A DNA stretch of 64,000 nucleotides from Hellea sp. (GTDB lineage Bacteria; Pseudomonadota; Alphaproteobacteria; Caulobacterales; Maricaulaceae). This document shows, piece after piece, positions 1 through 10,538 of this stretch. The stretch covers positions 1 to 64,000 of the forward strand of contig JAHDEZ010000092.1 of NCBI GenBank assembly GCA_020628425.1. Direction: 5' to 3'. The position numbers and the translations under genes are program-made. The stretch's first letter is position 1. Each line of letters begins with the position of its first letter. The notes below the pieces were generated by a model. It was not told the origin of the DNA and made no database searches. It worked only from the letters and a program-made list of their open reading frames with translations.

Positions 1-2
1 AG

Positions 3-575
<573 letters not shown>

Positions 576-718
576 CATTAATAAATATTACTAATTGGTG
601 CCGTAACAGGGAAAATGTGTAAGAGTACTAACCTGCTCCCTTTAACCCCCTCCATTCATAGTTAGATTTTACGGTTTATTTTTCTGATAGGAGAGGAGAA
701 GAACCGATGAAGTCTAAT

Positions 719-738
719 GTGCTTACTATGTGATTACT
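719..738 (+). promoter_or_regulatory. Candidate integrase arm-type site pair outside attL (GTGCTTACT-AT-GTGATTACT)
   Basis: One mismatch from the 20-bp motif at 967-986 and 62738-62757. Confidence 0.6.
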
Positions 739-800
739 GAGTGTGATCACGTAAACAAAATTGTAGGTGGAAGAAATATATGATATTATTTTACTTGCAT

Positions 801-848
801 AAATGGTGCCGCGAGGGAGAATTGAACTCCCGACCTCATCATTACCAA
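801..848. repeat. attL: 48-bp direct repeat, displaced 3' fragment of tRNA-Thr
   Basis: aaatggtgccgcgagggagaattgaactcccgacctcatcattaccaa, identical to 62820-62867; homology stops at the anticodon loop. Confidence 0.95.
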
Positions 849-872
849 CTGGATATGAGAGGTTTTCTGTAA

Positions 873-941
873 TTTCCTCTAGTTTCCTTATTTGGTATAA
901 CTAGTTGTTTTTATTATATTATTCTTTCCTCTCATTTCCTT
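873..941 (+). promoter_or_regulatory. Second class of paired repeats in left end (TTTCCTCT-N2-TTTCCTT at 873-889 and 925-941)
   Basis: Two 17-bp copies differing only in the 2-nt spacer, each an internal tandem repeat. Confidence 0.5.
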
Positions 942-966
942 GAGTGAGTTGTGAGTTCCTGTCGCC

Positions 967-986
967 GTGCTTACTATGTGCTTACT
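967..986 (+). promoter_or_regulatory. Candidate integrase arm-type site pair, left end (GTGCTTACT-AT-GTGCTTACT)
   Basis: Identical 20-mer at 62738-62757 near the right end; tandem 9-mers with 11-bp period. Confidence 0.65.
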
Positions 987-1017
987 GGCGACAATATGGA
1001 TTTGGAAAGGACAGAGG

Positions 1018-2187
1018 ATGAAAATCACAAAAAGAGTCATAGATGCCAGTCTGCCCGAGAGCAAGACGAAATACTTATGGGATAGCGAACTTGGTGGTTT
1101 CGGGGTGAAAATATTACCCTCAGGGCGAAAAACATTTATTGTACAATACCGGATGGGGGGACGCGGCAGTCGAACCCGCCGTGTGACTATAGGTGTTCAT
1201 GGAAGCATTTCCGCAGATCAGGCGCGGTCTGCCGCTAAAAAGATATTGGCAATGGTTGCAATCGGTACTGATCCCTTAGCCGAAAGGGATGAAGAACGTG
1301 CTGCTTTAAAAGTATCGGATGTCATAGAGATTTTCACGAAAGAGCATGTTGAAGCCAAGCTTTCGGACAATACTATTTTTGCGTACGAGGCGATAGCGCG
1401 GCTTCACCTATCTGATGAATTCAAAAAGATGAATATTCGTGATGTGACCCGCCAAGATGTTGCACGGCTTCATTTCAGTCTTCGGAAAAGTCATACAATG
1501 GCCAACAAGACTTTGGCCTATCTATCAAAGCTTTTTAATTGGGCAGAGAAATTTGGGTACAGAGATGACCACACAAATCCCTGTCGCCACATAGATAAGT
1601 TCAAAGAGAACAAAAGAGAACGATTTCTTTCGTCTGAGGAACAAGAGCGCCTCTGGAATGTTCTAGATCGAGCTGAAAAGGAAAATCTTACGACGCTCTA
1701 CCATGTCGGGGCACTACGGGTCATCATCCTTACCGGAGCGAGGTTAAGAGAAATCCTGCACTTGAAATGGGAGTATGCGAATTTGGAACGTGGTGTAATC
1801 CGGCTCCCAAAGTCGAAAACTGGAGCGAAGAACATTTACCTCAATCAGACCGCAATTGATGTGATTAAGTCCATGCCGAAGCAACTTGGAAATCCATATG
1901 TGTTTTGTGGTCTTGTGCCTGGTCAGCCTATTCACGAAATGCAAAAAGCTTGGCAACGTATTCGCAAGCTGGCGAAAATTGAAGACGTTCGAATTCATGA
2001 CCTAAGGCACACATTTGCAAGTGTTGCTGTTATGAACGGAATGTCTCTTCCAATGGTTGGTGCGCTTTTGGGACACAGTCAGCCGCGAACAACAGCGAGA
2101 TATGCGCACTTAGCCGTTGATCCGTTATTAGATGCGGCCGAATTGGTTGGAGAAAAGTTGTTGGAGAGGAAACAATCTGCGCCATGA
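1018..2187 (+). CDS. int: Tyrosine recombinase/integrase (P4-like, DUF4102 N-terminus)
   Basis: MKITKRVIDASLPESKTKYLWDSELGGFGVKILPSGRKTFIVQYR N-terminus; catalytic HDLRHTFAS ... LLGHSQPRTTARYAH; start set at ATG 1018 with RBS rather than 967. Confidence 0.95.
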   Translation: MKITKRVIDASLPESKTKYLWDSELGGFGVKILPSGRKTFIVQYRMGGRGSRTRRVTIGVHGSISADQARSAAKKILAMVAIGTDPLAERDEERAALKVSDVIEIFTKEHVEAKLSDNTIFAYEAIARLHLSDEFKKMNIRDVTRQDVARLHFSLRKSHTMANKTLAYLSKLFNWAEKFGYRDDHTNPCRHIDKFKENKRERFLSSEEQERLWNVLDRAEKENLTTLYHVGALRVIILTGARLREILHLKWEYANLERGVIRLPKSKTGAKNIYLNQTAIDVIKSMPKQLGNPYVFCGLVPGQPIHEMQKAWQRIRKLAKIEDVRIHDLRHTFASVAVMNGMSLPMVGALLGHSQPRTTARYAHLAVDPLLDAAELVGEKLLERKQSAP

Positions 2188-2406
2188 TGGACAATGCAGA
2201 CCATACAATAAAAGCAATCACGTAGCTGGTTCATTGTTTAAGTTAGACTTGGCTATGTTTGTGCAGGGCGTCATGCCGCTGCGCTCCTGACGCTAAGCGG
2301 AAATTTTCGTACTTGGGTCAAAAGCGGAGTTATTCAACACTATCGGGGCTTTCCGGACACTAGAATATCATCGATATAAAGCGTAGTTCAGCTATGACGA
2401 AGCTAA

Positions 2407-3087
2407 TTATAGTCGGCGTTCACCTTCTTTTACGACATCTATCAGACGTTGCCGATCCAGAATTTCCAGTTTTCCGTAGCCAACCTCAATCAGTTTTTTG
2501 CTCGAGAGCGATTTTATTCCTTTTCCTATTGAGACGCGGGAGACGCCGAGCGAGTGGGCGATGTCAACCTGACGTACATTGATGACGTCTGCGTTGTTTA
2601 CACTCGCGCTAACACTCAATATCTGTTTTGCGACACGAGCATCAAGCGGCATGCCCAAAGTGTCGCCAATGTGAGACAGCGTCGTCTGAATGCGCATACA
2701 GGCAACAGAAACCAAAGCCTTTGAAAAAACTAGGGATTCGGACATGAGCTTGTCGACTACGGAGCGACTGAGTTTCAAAAGGACCACTTCACTTTCGGTA
2801 TTTGCATCGTGAATGACTGGGTGATCAAGGAAAAAGGCTGTTTCTCCAAAGGTATGACCAGGTCCCAGACGGGTTAAATTGAAACGCGAGCCATCTATTC
2901 CGTTAATTCCCAATTGCACAAGCCCTGACTCTATCAAGTAAAAATGGTTAGCAGGTTCACCTCGCGTTTCGATTGATTTACCTTTTTTAAACACTACGCG
3001 TTCGGCAAGATCCGCGATCCTATCTTGGGTTTCCAAGTCTATGAAGGAGGTAAACTTCGAAATTGAATAGTCGATCGGATTTAACAT
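2407..3087 (-). CDS. Crp/Fnr family transcriptional regulator
   Basis: Cyclic-nucleotide-binding fold (GHTFGETAFF) plus C-terminal HTH (VDIAHSLGVSRVSIGKGIKSL); divergent from the TonB receptor. Confidence 0.88.
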   Translation of the reverse strand: MLNPIDYSISKFTSFIDLETQDRIADLAERVVFKKGKSIETRGEPANHFYLIESGLVQLGINGIDGSRFNLTRLGPGHTFGETAFFLDHPVIHDANTESEVVLLKLSRSVVDKLMSESLVFSKALVSVACMRIQTTLSHIGDTLGMPLDARVAKQILSVSASVNNADVINVRQVDIAHSLGVSRVSIGKGIKSLSSKKLIEVGYGKLEILDRQRLIDVVKEGERRL

Positions 3088-3177
3088 GAGTGAAATGTAA
3101 ACTAATTAGCTTTTGTTGACCAGCCCACTCATTATTATTTCGATCAACGGATCAAAGAAATTGCAAAGGGGAATTCC

Positions 3178-5745
3178 ATGAAAAAAAGTCTGCTTTCAGT
3201 AAGTGTTATTAGTTTACTTACTGCATATTCTTCAACAGCTAACGCACAGCAAGTCGAAGACGAAATAATTGTCACGGCTACCAAAAGGGCTCAGTCAATA
3301 CAAGACGTTCCGATCGCCGTAACAGCTATCTCGCCTCAGCAATTAGATGATCAGGGTGTCGTAAATATTCAAAATCTGACGAGTGTAGCCCCAAGTTTTT
3401 CGACTTCGAATGCACAAACTTCATCCGGTACCGTTGTTCTTCGAATTCGTGGCGTCGGGACAACATCGAATAATATTGGATTTGAGTCAGCCGTTGGTGT
3501 CTTTATTGATGGTGTTTATCAATCACGCCCCGGTGTCGCTCTTGGTGAATTTGTTGATGTGGAACAGGTTGAAGTTTTACGTGGCCCTCAAGGCACTTTG
3601 TTTGGTCGTAATACCTCGGCAGGTGCACTAAATATAACAAATGTTCGCCCAGACCTGGATGAGACCGGGGGGTTTGTAAACGCTAGCTACGGAAACTACG
3701 ATCATTTGAGCGTGCAAGGCGCCGTCAACATTCCTTTGGTCGAAGGAAAAGTTGCAGCCCGTTTGACCGGCGCGATGCGAAACCGCGATGGATTTATCGA
3801 TTTGCTTGACCGAAATGGGGACGAAATAGGTTCGACGAATGAAATTGATCAACATTTGTTGCGGGCTCAAATTGGATTCGAGGGAGATAGTGGAATTCGC
3901 GGCCGTGTTATTGCCGACTATACGAGCAGTGATGCATCCTGCTGTGGTGCCATAGAAATCCTCCGCTCCCCTGTTGAAACTGCCGGATTGTTTGGTGTTG
4001 TTGGATTAGGTGCTAGAGGAGGGATGTCCGGACCCGTTGTGGCGGTAAGTCCAACCGACAATGCCACAGCGGAAGAGGCTGTAGAAAACCTGATCGGAAC
4101 CTCAAATCAAGTTCCTCAAAGCAGCATGGATCAATGGGGAATCGTTGCAGAGGTTGAAATTCCGATTTCAGACGCTGTCGATGGAACCTATATCGGATCA
4201 TATCGCGATTATGAGGCCAATAATTCCTACGACTCTGCGTTTTCTGGCTTGGATCTGTTTAATGTTCTCCCGGGCGGCAGTACCAATATTGACACCATGA
4301 CACATGAATTGCGGTTCAACGGAACGGCTATGGATGACCGCCTTGATTGGCTTGTGGGTGGTTATTATTCGGATGAAGACATTGGGCAAACTGTACCGTT
4401 TGGTCTTGGGGCAGATTATAGCCGTTTTATTGATGCTCTGCTATTAGCAGGTACACGAGGGGCATTCCCAAGCGCGCCTATTCTGGGTGCCGGGGGAACG
4501 TTACCTGTTTTGTCAGGAGGAGGAAATCCTGCGGGCATCCGAACAACAAACGCATACACACAAAACAGTAAAAGTTGGTCACTATTTACGCATAATATCT
4601 TTGACGTTACTGATGATCTCAGCCTTACGGTCGGATTGCGCTATTCAGATGAAAGTAAAACGGGCGGATTTGAACAGCCATTGGCCAATAATGATGTCTG
4701 CACAGGGCTTTTGAGCACATTTAATGTCACAGCTAATGGTCCGGCGTTTGGGGCAACCCCATCCAGCCTGTTCCCGACATTATTGGCTACAGGATGTTTG
4801 GCCTTTACTGCACCGGCTGATCATCCTTTGTCTGCAGCTTTACCGTTGCCCCGGACATTTGACGGTGAATTCAAGGATGATGAGTTGATATATACAGGAA
4901 AGCTGTCCTATGAGTTCGGCGATAGCGCGACGGCTTACGCCAGCTTTACCCATGGATATAAATCCGGCGGTTTTAATCTGGATTCGACAGCGGCAGCGGG
5001 CGGCGCGGACCCGCGATTTGATTCAGAGGAAGTAGACGCCTATGAATTAGGATTGAAAACGAAGCTCTTTGACAATCGTGTTGCGCTCAATGTCGCTGCA
5101 TTCCATCAAGAGTTTACCGATTTTCAGGTGCTTGAGTTTACAGGTGCCCAATTCCAGACATTTAACGTGCCAAAAGCAGAGACCCAGGGGGTCGAGATTG
5201 AGGCTTCAGGTCAATTGACAGACAGCCTGAGTTTTAACGGCGGCTTGACTTTGCTGGACGCGCAATACCCGGATGATTGCGCGACCTCTGCAGATCCCGT
5301 CCGTGTTCAAAATTTATGTGGATTCGAGCTAACAAATGCGCCGAAAACCGTAGGAATATTAGGCGCAAAATATGAAGGAAATTTGGGTTCTAATCTCGAT
5401 TTCTTTCTTGCGGGACAGTTAAGATATGAAGGGGACCGTAGAACGTCTACCCAAGGGCGTCTCGTTCCAAATGCAGCAGCTATTGCAAATGCGGGTAGTG
5501 TCGATGCCGCAATTGCCGCCTCTCCGCTGAATCCCCTGGACGTTCAGGAAAGCAACATGAAGATTAATTTACGGGCAGGCATTGGGAATAGTGATGACGG
5601 TTGGGGCTTAGAGGCCTGGGCTACTAATTTGACGAATGAAGTCACAAGAGGCGTCACATTTAATACGGTATTACGTTCAGGTTCCAGGTCTGCTTTTCCT
5701 CAGGAACCTCGGATGTATGGTGTGACTGCTCGGAAAAAGTTCTAA
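3178..5745 (+). CDS. TonB-dependent outer-membrane receptor
   Basis: Signal peptide, TonB-box-like DEIIVTATKR, plug domain (VEVLRGPQGTLFGRNTSAGALNI), C-terminal aromatic RKKF. Confidence 0.95.
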   Translation: MKKSLLSVSVISLLTAYSSTANAQQVEDEIIVTATKRAQSIQDVPIAVTAISPQQLDDQGVVNIQNLTSVAPSFSTSNAQTSSGTVVLRIRGVGTTSNNIGFESAVGVFIDGVYQSRPGVALGEFVDVEQVEVLRGPQGTLFGRNTSAGALNITNVRPDLDETGGFVNASYGNYDHLSVQGAVNIPLVEGKVAARLTGAMRNRDGFIDLLDRNGDEIGSTNEIDQHLLRAQIGFEGDSGIRGRVIADYTSSDASCCGAIEILRSPVETAGLFGVVGLGARGGMSGPVVAVSPTDNATAEEAVENLIGTSNQVPQSSMDQWGIVAEVEIPISDAVDGTYIGSYRDYEANNSYDSAFSGLDLFNVLPGGSTNIDTMTHELRFNGTAMDDRLDWLVGGYYSDEDIGQTVPFGLGADYSRFIDALLLAGTRGAFPSAPILGAGGTLPVLSGGGNPAGIRTTNAYTQNSKSWSLFTHNIFDVTDDLSLTVGLRYSDESKTGGFEQPLANNDVCTGLLSTFNVTANGPAFGATPSSLFPTLLATGCLAFTAPADHPLSAALPLPRTFDGEFKDDELIYTGKLSYEFGDSATAYASFTHGYKSGGFNLDSTAAAGGADPRFDSEEVDAYELGLKTKLFDNRVALNVAAFHQEFTDFQVLEFTGAQFQTFNVPKAETQGVEIEASGQLTDSLSFNGGLTLLDAQYPDDCATSADPVRVQNLCGFELTNAPKTVGILGAKYEGNLGSNLDFFLAGQLRYEGDRRTSTQGRLVPNAAAIANAGSVDAAIAASPLNPLDVQESNMKINLRAGIGNSDDGWGLEAWATNLTNEVTRGVTFNTVLRSGSRSAFPQEPRMYGVTARKKF

Positions 5746-5766
5746 GCAGTCCATCTTCCCTGAACT

Positions 5767-5792
5767 ACGGTGGCTTTGCCACCGTTTTTTTT
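5767..5792 (+). terminator. Rho-independent terminator after TonB receptor
   Basis: acggtggctttgccaccgttttttttgg: perfect stem followed by T-run. Confidence 0.85.
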
Positions 5793-5913
5793 GGTCTGAA
5801 CACGTTGTGGAATGCATGTTTCTTATCGTCGGCGTACCGAATGCAAACCACTTTGCTTTTTTACGTTAGGACGGACTGTTAAGAGTAAGAACCAAGTCAG
5901 TTTAACTAAATTT

Positions 5914-8256
5914 ATGAAAAAAATAGGAAATATTCCCGTTATAATCGGAGTTGGCCAATGCGTTGACCATTGGACCGGCGAGGATGTTTCATCCGCACCG
6001 CACCCTGTTTCAATCGTCAAAGAGGCGATAGAGCAGGCCGAGCGCGATAGTGGATTAAAGAACCTTTTGCCTTCAATTGATTGCGCCGCATTCATTCGTA
6101 CATTTTCAGACTCTTTAAGGCGCCCCTTTGACCCATTTGGAAAGGTCAAAAATTTCCCGCATGCTGTCTTAAATGAGTGCGGAATAACGCCGTCCAAAGT
6201 AATTTATTCAAGCGCCGGCGGTGAGCAACCGCAGGTACTTGTCGCGGAGCTTTGTGAAAAACTTACAGATGGAGAAATAGAAGTCGGTTTAATCGCCGGG
6301 GGCGAGGTTACTGGCGCAGTCAAAGCAGCCTTGAAAAATCGGTTAAAATTGGATTGGGCGGTTGAAGTTGTTGGGGATATCGATGACCGCGGAGCAAAGA
6401 CTGACTTTATATCTGATTATGAAATCAAAAATGGACTCGGATTACCGCCACAAACCTATGCGGCTATGGATCAGGCTTTACGCGCGCGCCTTGGATTGTC
6501 GAAACAGGAATATTTGCAATATTTCGGGCAGGTCTATGCACGTCTCTCGGCAATAGCAGCCCAAAACCCCTATGCACAATTCCCGGCCAAACGAAGCGCC
6601 GAATTCCTCGCATCGCCTTCCAAAGAAAATTATCCGGTTTTTGACCCATACCTCAAATGGCATATTGCCCAGGATGCCGTAAATCAGGCTGCAGCGCTTA
6701 TTCTGACAACAACGCAAAAAGCCCGCGAATTAGGGGTTCCGGAAGAAAAGTGGGTTTATGTGCACGGGCATGCACAAGTAAATGATGCTTTGGTTTCAAA
6801 ACGTCCGGATTTATCCAGATCAGAAGCAATTGATTTCGTCATTGAGTCAGCGATTCAACAAGCCAACGTTAAAGCAGACGATATCAAATTTAGAGATATA
6901 TATAGCTGCTTTCCGATCGTGCTTCAGATCGGCGCTGAAGCCTTGGGGCTCAATCCGCTAAAAGACGAACTTTCAATTACGGGCGGTCTTTCCTTTTTTG
7001 GCGGGGCGGGAAACAATTATTCAACACATGCGATCGCAAGTATGGTTGAAGCACTCAGGAAAGAGAGGGATGCCTACGGATTGGTCCTGGCAAATGGCGG
7101 TTTCATGAGTAAAGAAGCGGCCGGAATTTATTCGTGCCGCGCTCCTGAGACATCTAACTTAGACTTTGATTGTTCGCTCCAGACGAAAATTGACGAGCGG
7201 GTCGATGTTCCCCTGCTTGAAAAAAATTGCACGGCCAGCATTGAAGCCTATTGCGTCAAACATGGGCGCCAGGGTCCTGAATCCGGCTATATCATTGCGC
7301 GAAATGAAAACGGGCGCGTCATCGCAAAGATCAAAGAAGGCCACAAAGCAACCCTAACAGCGCTATCTACGGCCGACGATGTTGTAGGGACCGAGGTCAA
7401 TATCGTTCACAAAAACGGCCAAAACTTTGTTCAAAATCCAAACCATTTAGGACTCCCAATGACCGAAAGTATTTTTGCCCGCTATTTTAAATATGTTTCC
7501 GTATCAAGGGACGGAAATATATTGCTTGTGACATTAAACCGGCCTGAATCTTACAATGCGTTGTTCAGCGCGGCACATTTCGAACTTGCAGAGATATTTG
7601 ACGAATTTGAAGCGGATAAAGATCTCTGGGTCGCGATCATCACGGGCAGTGGTGATAAGGCTTTCTGCAGTGGTAATGACCTCAAAGTAACCGCCAAGGG
7701 CGGAGATATGTCCACGCCAAGTTCAGGGTTTGCTGGCCTGTGCTCTCGGACCAACAGAGAAAAACCGGTCATAGCAGCAGTGAATGGAGTCGCCATGGGC
7801 GGTGGTCTGGAAATTGTTCTTTCATGTGACATCGCTATCGCTGATCCGCGTGCGACGTTCGCGTTGCCGGAGGTCAAGGTTGGCCTGTTTGCAGCTGCTG
7901 GAGGTGTGCAGCGCTTAACCAGACAAATCGGCGAAAAAGCCGCTATGGAGCTCATTCTGACAGGCCGAAAAATAGACGCCACCGAAGCATCGGCTCTCGG
8001 CATTGTAAATACTGTGTCGGAGCCAGGCAATGTTTTGGATGAAGCCTGGACACTTGCCAGAACCATCGCTGAAAATTCACCTACATCCATTCGCGCGTCC
8101 AAGCGCGTTCTCAATCAGGTCGATCAAATGGGTGATTGGGATAAAGCTTTGGAGCTCAGCAAAAAAGAAATTGTTTCGCTCCTTCAGACAAAAGACGCCC
8201 GTGAGGGTGTCACGGCATTTGCCGAAAAACGAAAACCAAAATGGGTTAATGGGTAA
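5914..8256 (+). CDS. Thiolase-like (acetyl-CoA acetyltransferase/SCP-x-like) fused to C-terminal enoyl-CoA hydratase (crotonase) domain
   Basis: N-terminal half thiolase-like (VYVHGHAQVND..., GGLSFFGGAGNNYSTHAIASMVEALR); C-terminal crotonase (NRPESYNALFSAAHFELAEIF, AAVNGVAMGGGLEIVLSCDIAIADPRATFALPEVKVGLFAAAGG). Confidence 0.88.
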   Translation: MKKIGNIPVIIGVGQCVDHWTGEDVSSAPHPVSIVKEAIEQAERDSGLKNLLPSIDCAAFIRTFSDSLRRPFDPFGKVKNFPHAVLNECGITPSKVIYSSAGGEQPQVLVAELCEKLTDGEIEVGLIAGGEVTGAVKAALKNRLKLDWAVEVVGDIDDRGAKTDFISDYEIKNGLGLPPQTYAAMDQALRARLGLSKQEYLQYFGQVYARLSAIAAQNPYAQFPAKRSAEFLASPSKENYPVFDPYLKWHIAQDAVNQAAALILTTTQKARELGVPEEKWVYVHGHAQVNDALVSKRPDLSRSEAIDFVIESAIQQANVKADDIKFRDIYSCFPIVLQIGAEALGLNPLKDELSITGGLSFFGGAGNNYSTHAIASMVEALRKERDAYGLVLANGGFMSKEAAGIYSCRAPETSNLDFDCSLQTKIDERVDVPLLEKNCTASIEAYCVKHGRQGPESGYIIARNENGRVIAKIKEGHKATLTALSTADDVVGTEVNIVHKNGQNFVQNPNHLGLPMTESIFARYFKYVSVSRDGNILLVTLNRPESYNALFSAAHFELAEIFDEFEADKDLWVAIITGSGDKAFCSGNDLKVTAKGGDMSTPSSGFAGLCSRTNREKPVIAAVNGVAMGGGLEIVLSCDIAIADPRATFALPEVKVGLFAAAGGVQRLTRQIGEKAAMELILTGRKIDATEASALGIVNTVSEPGNVLDEAWTLARTIAENSPTSIRASKRVLNQVDQMGDWDKALELSKKEIVSLLQTKDAREGVTAFAEKRKPKWVNG

Positions 8257-8259
8257 ATT

Positions 8260-9369
8260 ATGACGGACTTTAGCGAAGAAGACCGTGAGGCCATATGCGA
8301 TATGTTCCGTCGGCTTTTGGCGGATCAGGCTTCCGAAGAGAAACTCCGGGAAATCATTGAGACGCCGTCTGGACTCGACAAAGCGCTGTGGCAACAAATG
8401 GCCGAGCTCGGCTTAACCGGTATAATGATTCCGGCTGAACTGGGCGGCATTGGTGGTTCCATAGAAGAAGTTGAAGCCCTTATGGAGGTCGCCGGGGCCA
8501 GTCTTTACAACGGACCCTTTATTTCAACCTCTGTGATTGCACCAATATTGCTGTCAGCAGCAACGAACACTGAATTCGTCTCTGCGTTGTTAGAGGATAT
8601 TGCTTCCGGCGAAAAGATTATAGCAATTGCCGGATGCGGGCGGTCAGGAGACTGGACGAAATCACCGGAAGTGAGCGCAAAACAGAATGGCTCTGAATGG
8701 ATTCTTAGTGGTAGCGCGTGCTTCGTTCAGCATGCCCGAAATGCAGATGCATTTTTGGTCGCAACTGCACAGGAAGGGAATGTAGCCGTATTCTATATTC
8801 CCAAAAATGCACCGGGTCTGGACATTGTTGAACACGATACTGATGACAAAACCCTTCGCTTGTCGACTGTTGATTTTGATAAAGCCCAAGGGATTTTGTT
8901 GGAAGGAGTTGGTGAAGAACAATTTAAGTCTGCGACGCAAAGTGCGATTGTCGCTCTGGCGGGAGAGCAAGCCGGTGCGACGCGTCAAATTTTTGATCTG
9001 ACGATTGAATACCTCAACACGCGTTTTCAATTCGGGCAGCCTATTGGACGGTTTCAGGCGCTCAAACATATGGCGGCCGATTTATTGATCGAGGTCGAGT
9101 CAGCCTCAAGTTCGGCTCGCCATGCGGCAAGGGCCTTGGCGTCCAAGGCGCCAAATGCTTCAATGTTGGCTTATCTCGCGAAATTCACATGCGCCGACAA
9201 CTTCAGAAAAGTGTCAGCAGACGCCATCCAATTGCATGGCGGTATTGCATATACAGTGGAGCATCCAGCCCATCTCTATTGGCGACGTGCACAAACAGGA
9301 CAATGGCTATTTGGTTCCTCCGACCGGTTTCGAGACCTTTATCTTTCGGAAATGGAGACCGCGCCATGA
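8260..9369 (+). CDS. Acyl-CoA dehydrogenase family protein (subunit 1)
   Basis: ACAD fold: LGLTGIMIPAELGGIGGS, QFGQPIGRFQALKHMAADL, QLHGGIAYTVEHPAHLYWRR. Confidence 0.9.
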   Translation: MTDFSEEDREAICDMFRRLLADQASEEKLREIIETPSGLDKALWQQMAELGLTGIMIPAELGGIGGSIEEVEALMEVAGASLYNGPFISTSVIAPILLSAATNTEFVSALLEDIASGEKIIAIAGCGRSGDWTKSPEVSAKQNGSEWILSGSACFVQHARNADAFLVATAQEGNVAVFYIPKNAPGLDIVEHDTDDKTLRLSTVDFDKAQGILLEGVGEEQFKSATQSAIVALAGEQAGATRQIFDLTIEYLNTRFQFGQPIGRFQALKHMAADLLIEVESASSSARHAARALASKAPNASMLAYLAKFTCADNFRKVSADAIQLHGGIAYTVEHPAHLYWRRAQTGQWLFGSSDRFRDLYLSEMETAP

Positions 9370-10535
9370 CTGCTGACCTGAAAAATGAAGTCGAGGTGTG
9401 GCTAACAGAACACTGGGACCCAGAGGCAGAATGCGAGCTTGGCAAAGGCGAGTATGATGAAAAAAGCTGGCTGAAAAAGGTCGTGGATGCGGGCTATGCA
9501 GTCCCGACCTGGCCGGAAAAATGGTTTGGGCGCGGTTTGTCGCCAAAAGATGCGCGGGTCATTGAAAACGCTTTTCAAAAGCATAAGGCAAAGGGTTGGG
9601 GACGCGACCGTTTTCATCTCGGTGCAATTACAATTTACAAGCTGGGGAGCGATGCCCTCAAGTCTGAGCTTCTTTATGATTTACTGACGGGTCCGATCTG
9701 CTGTCTGCTTTACTCCGAACCCGGGGCCGGTTCAGACCTCGCCGGCGTTCGTACCCGCGCTGTGCGTGACGGTGACGATTTTATTATCAATGGACAGAAG
9801 GTCTGGACGTCCAATGCGGTTGAGGCCGAATATGGCATGTTGCTGACCCGCACGGATATTGACGTGCCAAAGCATCAGGGCATTACATTTTTTATCTTTC
9901 CAATGAAGCAGGAAGGCGTTGAAGTCCGGCCAATCAACCAGATAACTGGTGAAGACGAATTCAACGAAGTTTTCATTTCGGATGCGCGCGTGCCGGCCAG
10001 GTTCATTATCGGTGAACTCAATAAAGGTTGGTTTTCGTTTCAGACGGCGATTGCATCTGAACGTCTCATTATGGGCCAGGGGATTACGTCTCGTCTGAGA
10101 GGAGCTGCAGGCAAAACCCCTGCTTTATTAAAGCTGGCTCACGATCATGATAAACTGAATGACCCGGTATTGCGACAGGAGATTGCGCAAGCCTTGGCAT
10201 ATCGGCAGTTGAACACGTTGAATATGTTGCGAGCCAAGGAAGAGGTTGCCAAAAACGGCTCATCATCTTTGGCCTCGCTTGGAAAGCTGGCCATGTCCCG
10301 CATTCAGCATGGTGAAGCCCGCATATCAGCGAAAATCATAGGGCCGCAGGTACTCATCAACGAAACAGAGGATTCCCGCAATGCCAATTTTGATGCGGCC
10401 AAAGCCTATATGAATTCAATCGGCGGCGGTACTGATCAAATTCAGAAGAATATTATCGCGGAACGGGTTTTAAGCCTTCCAAAGTCAACAGATGTGAGCC
10501 GCGATATTCCGTTTAAAGACGTTAAATCGAGTTAA
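9366..10535 (+). CDS. Acyl-CoA dehydrogenase family protein (subunit 2)
   Basis: ATGA overlap with previous gene; YSEPGAGSDLAGVRTRAVRDGDDFIINGQKVWTSNA flavin/substrate motif. Confidence 0.92.
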   Translation: MTADLKNEVEVWLTEHWDPEAECELGKGEYDEKSWLKKVVDAGYAVPTWPEKWFGRGLSPKDARVIENAFQKHKAKGWGRDRFHLGAITIYKLGSDALKSELLYDLLTGPICCLLYSEPGAGSDLAGVRTRAVRDGDDFIINGQKVWTSNAVEAEYGMLLTRTDIDVPKHQGITFFIFPMKQEGVEVRPINQITGEDEFNEVFISDARVPARFIIGELNKGWFSFQTAIASERLIMGQGITSRLRGAAGKTPALLKLAHDHDKLNDPVLRQEIAQALAYRQLNTLNMLRAKEEVAKNGSSSLASLGKLAMSRIQHGEARISAKIIGPQVLINETEDSRNANFDAAKAYMNSIGGGTDQIQKNIIAERVLSLPKSTDVSRDIPFKDVKSS

Positions 10536-10538
10536 ATT

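Noticed and set aside
719-738. Setting the true left ICE end left of 719 because an arm site lies there
   Set aside because: The 48-bp repeat at 801 gives a clear boundary; the 719 site better fits the right end of a previous element.
967-1017. Integrase start at 967
   Set aside because: The first 17 codons overlap the repeated arm motif; ATG 1018 has an RBS and a conserved N-terminus.
7551-8114. Long antisense ORF (187 aa) opposite the crotonase domain
   Set aside because: Mirror-frame ORF over a well-supported coding region; composition not protein-like.
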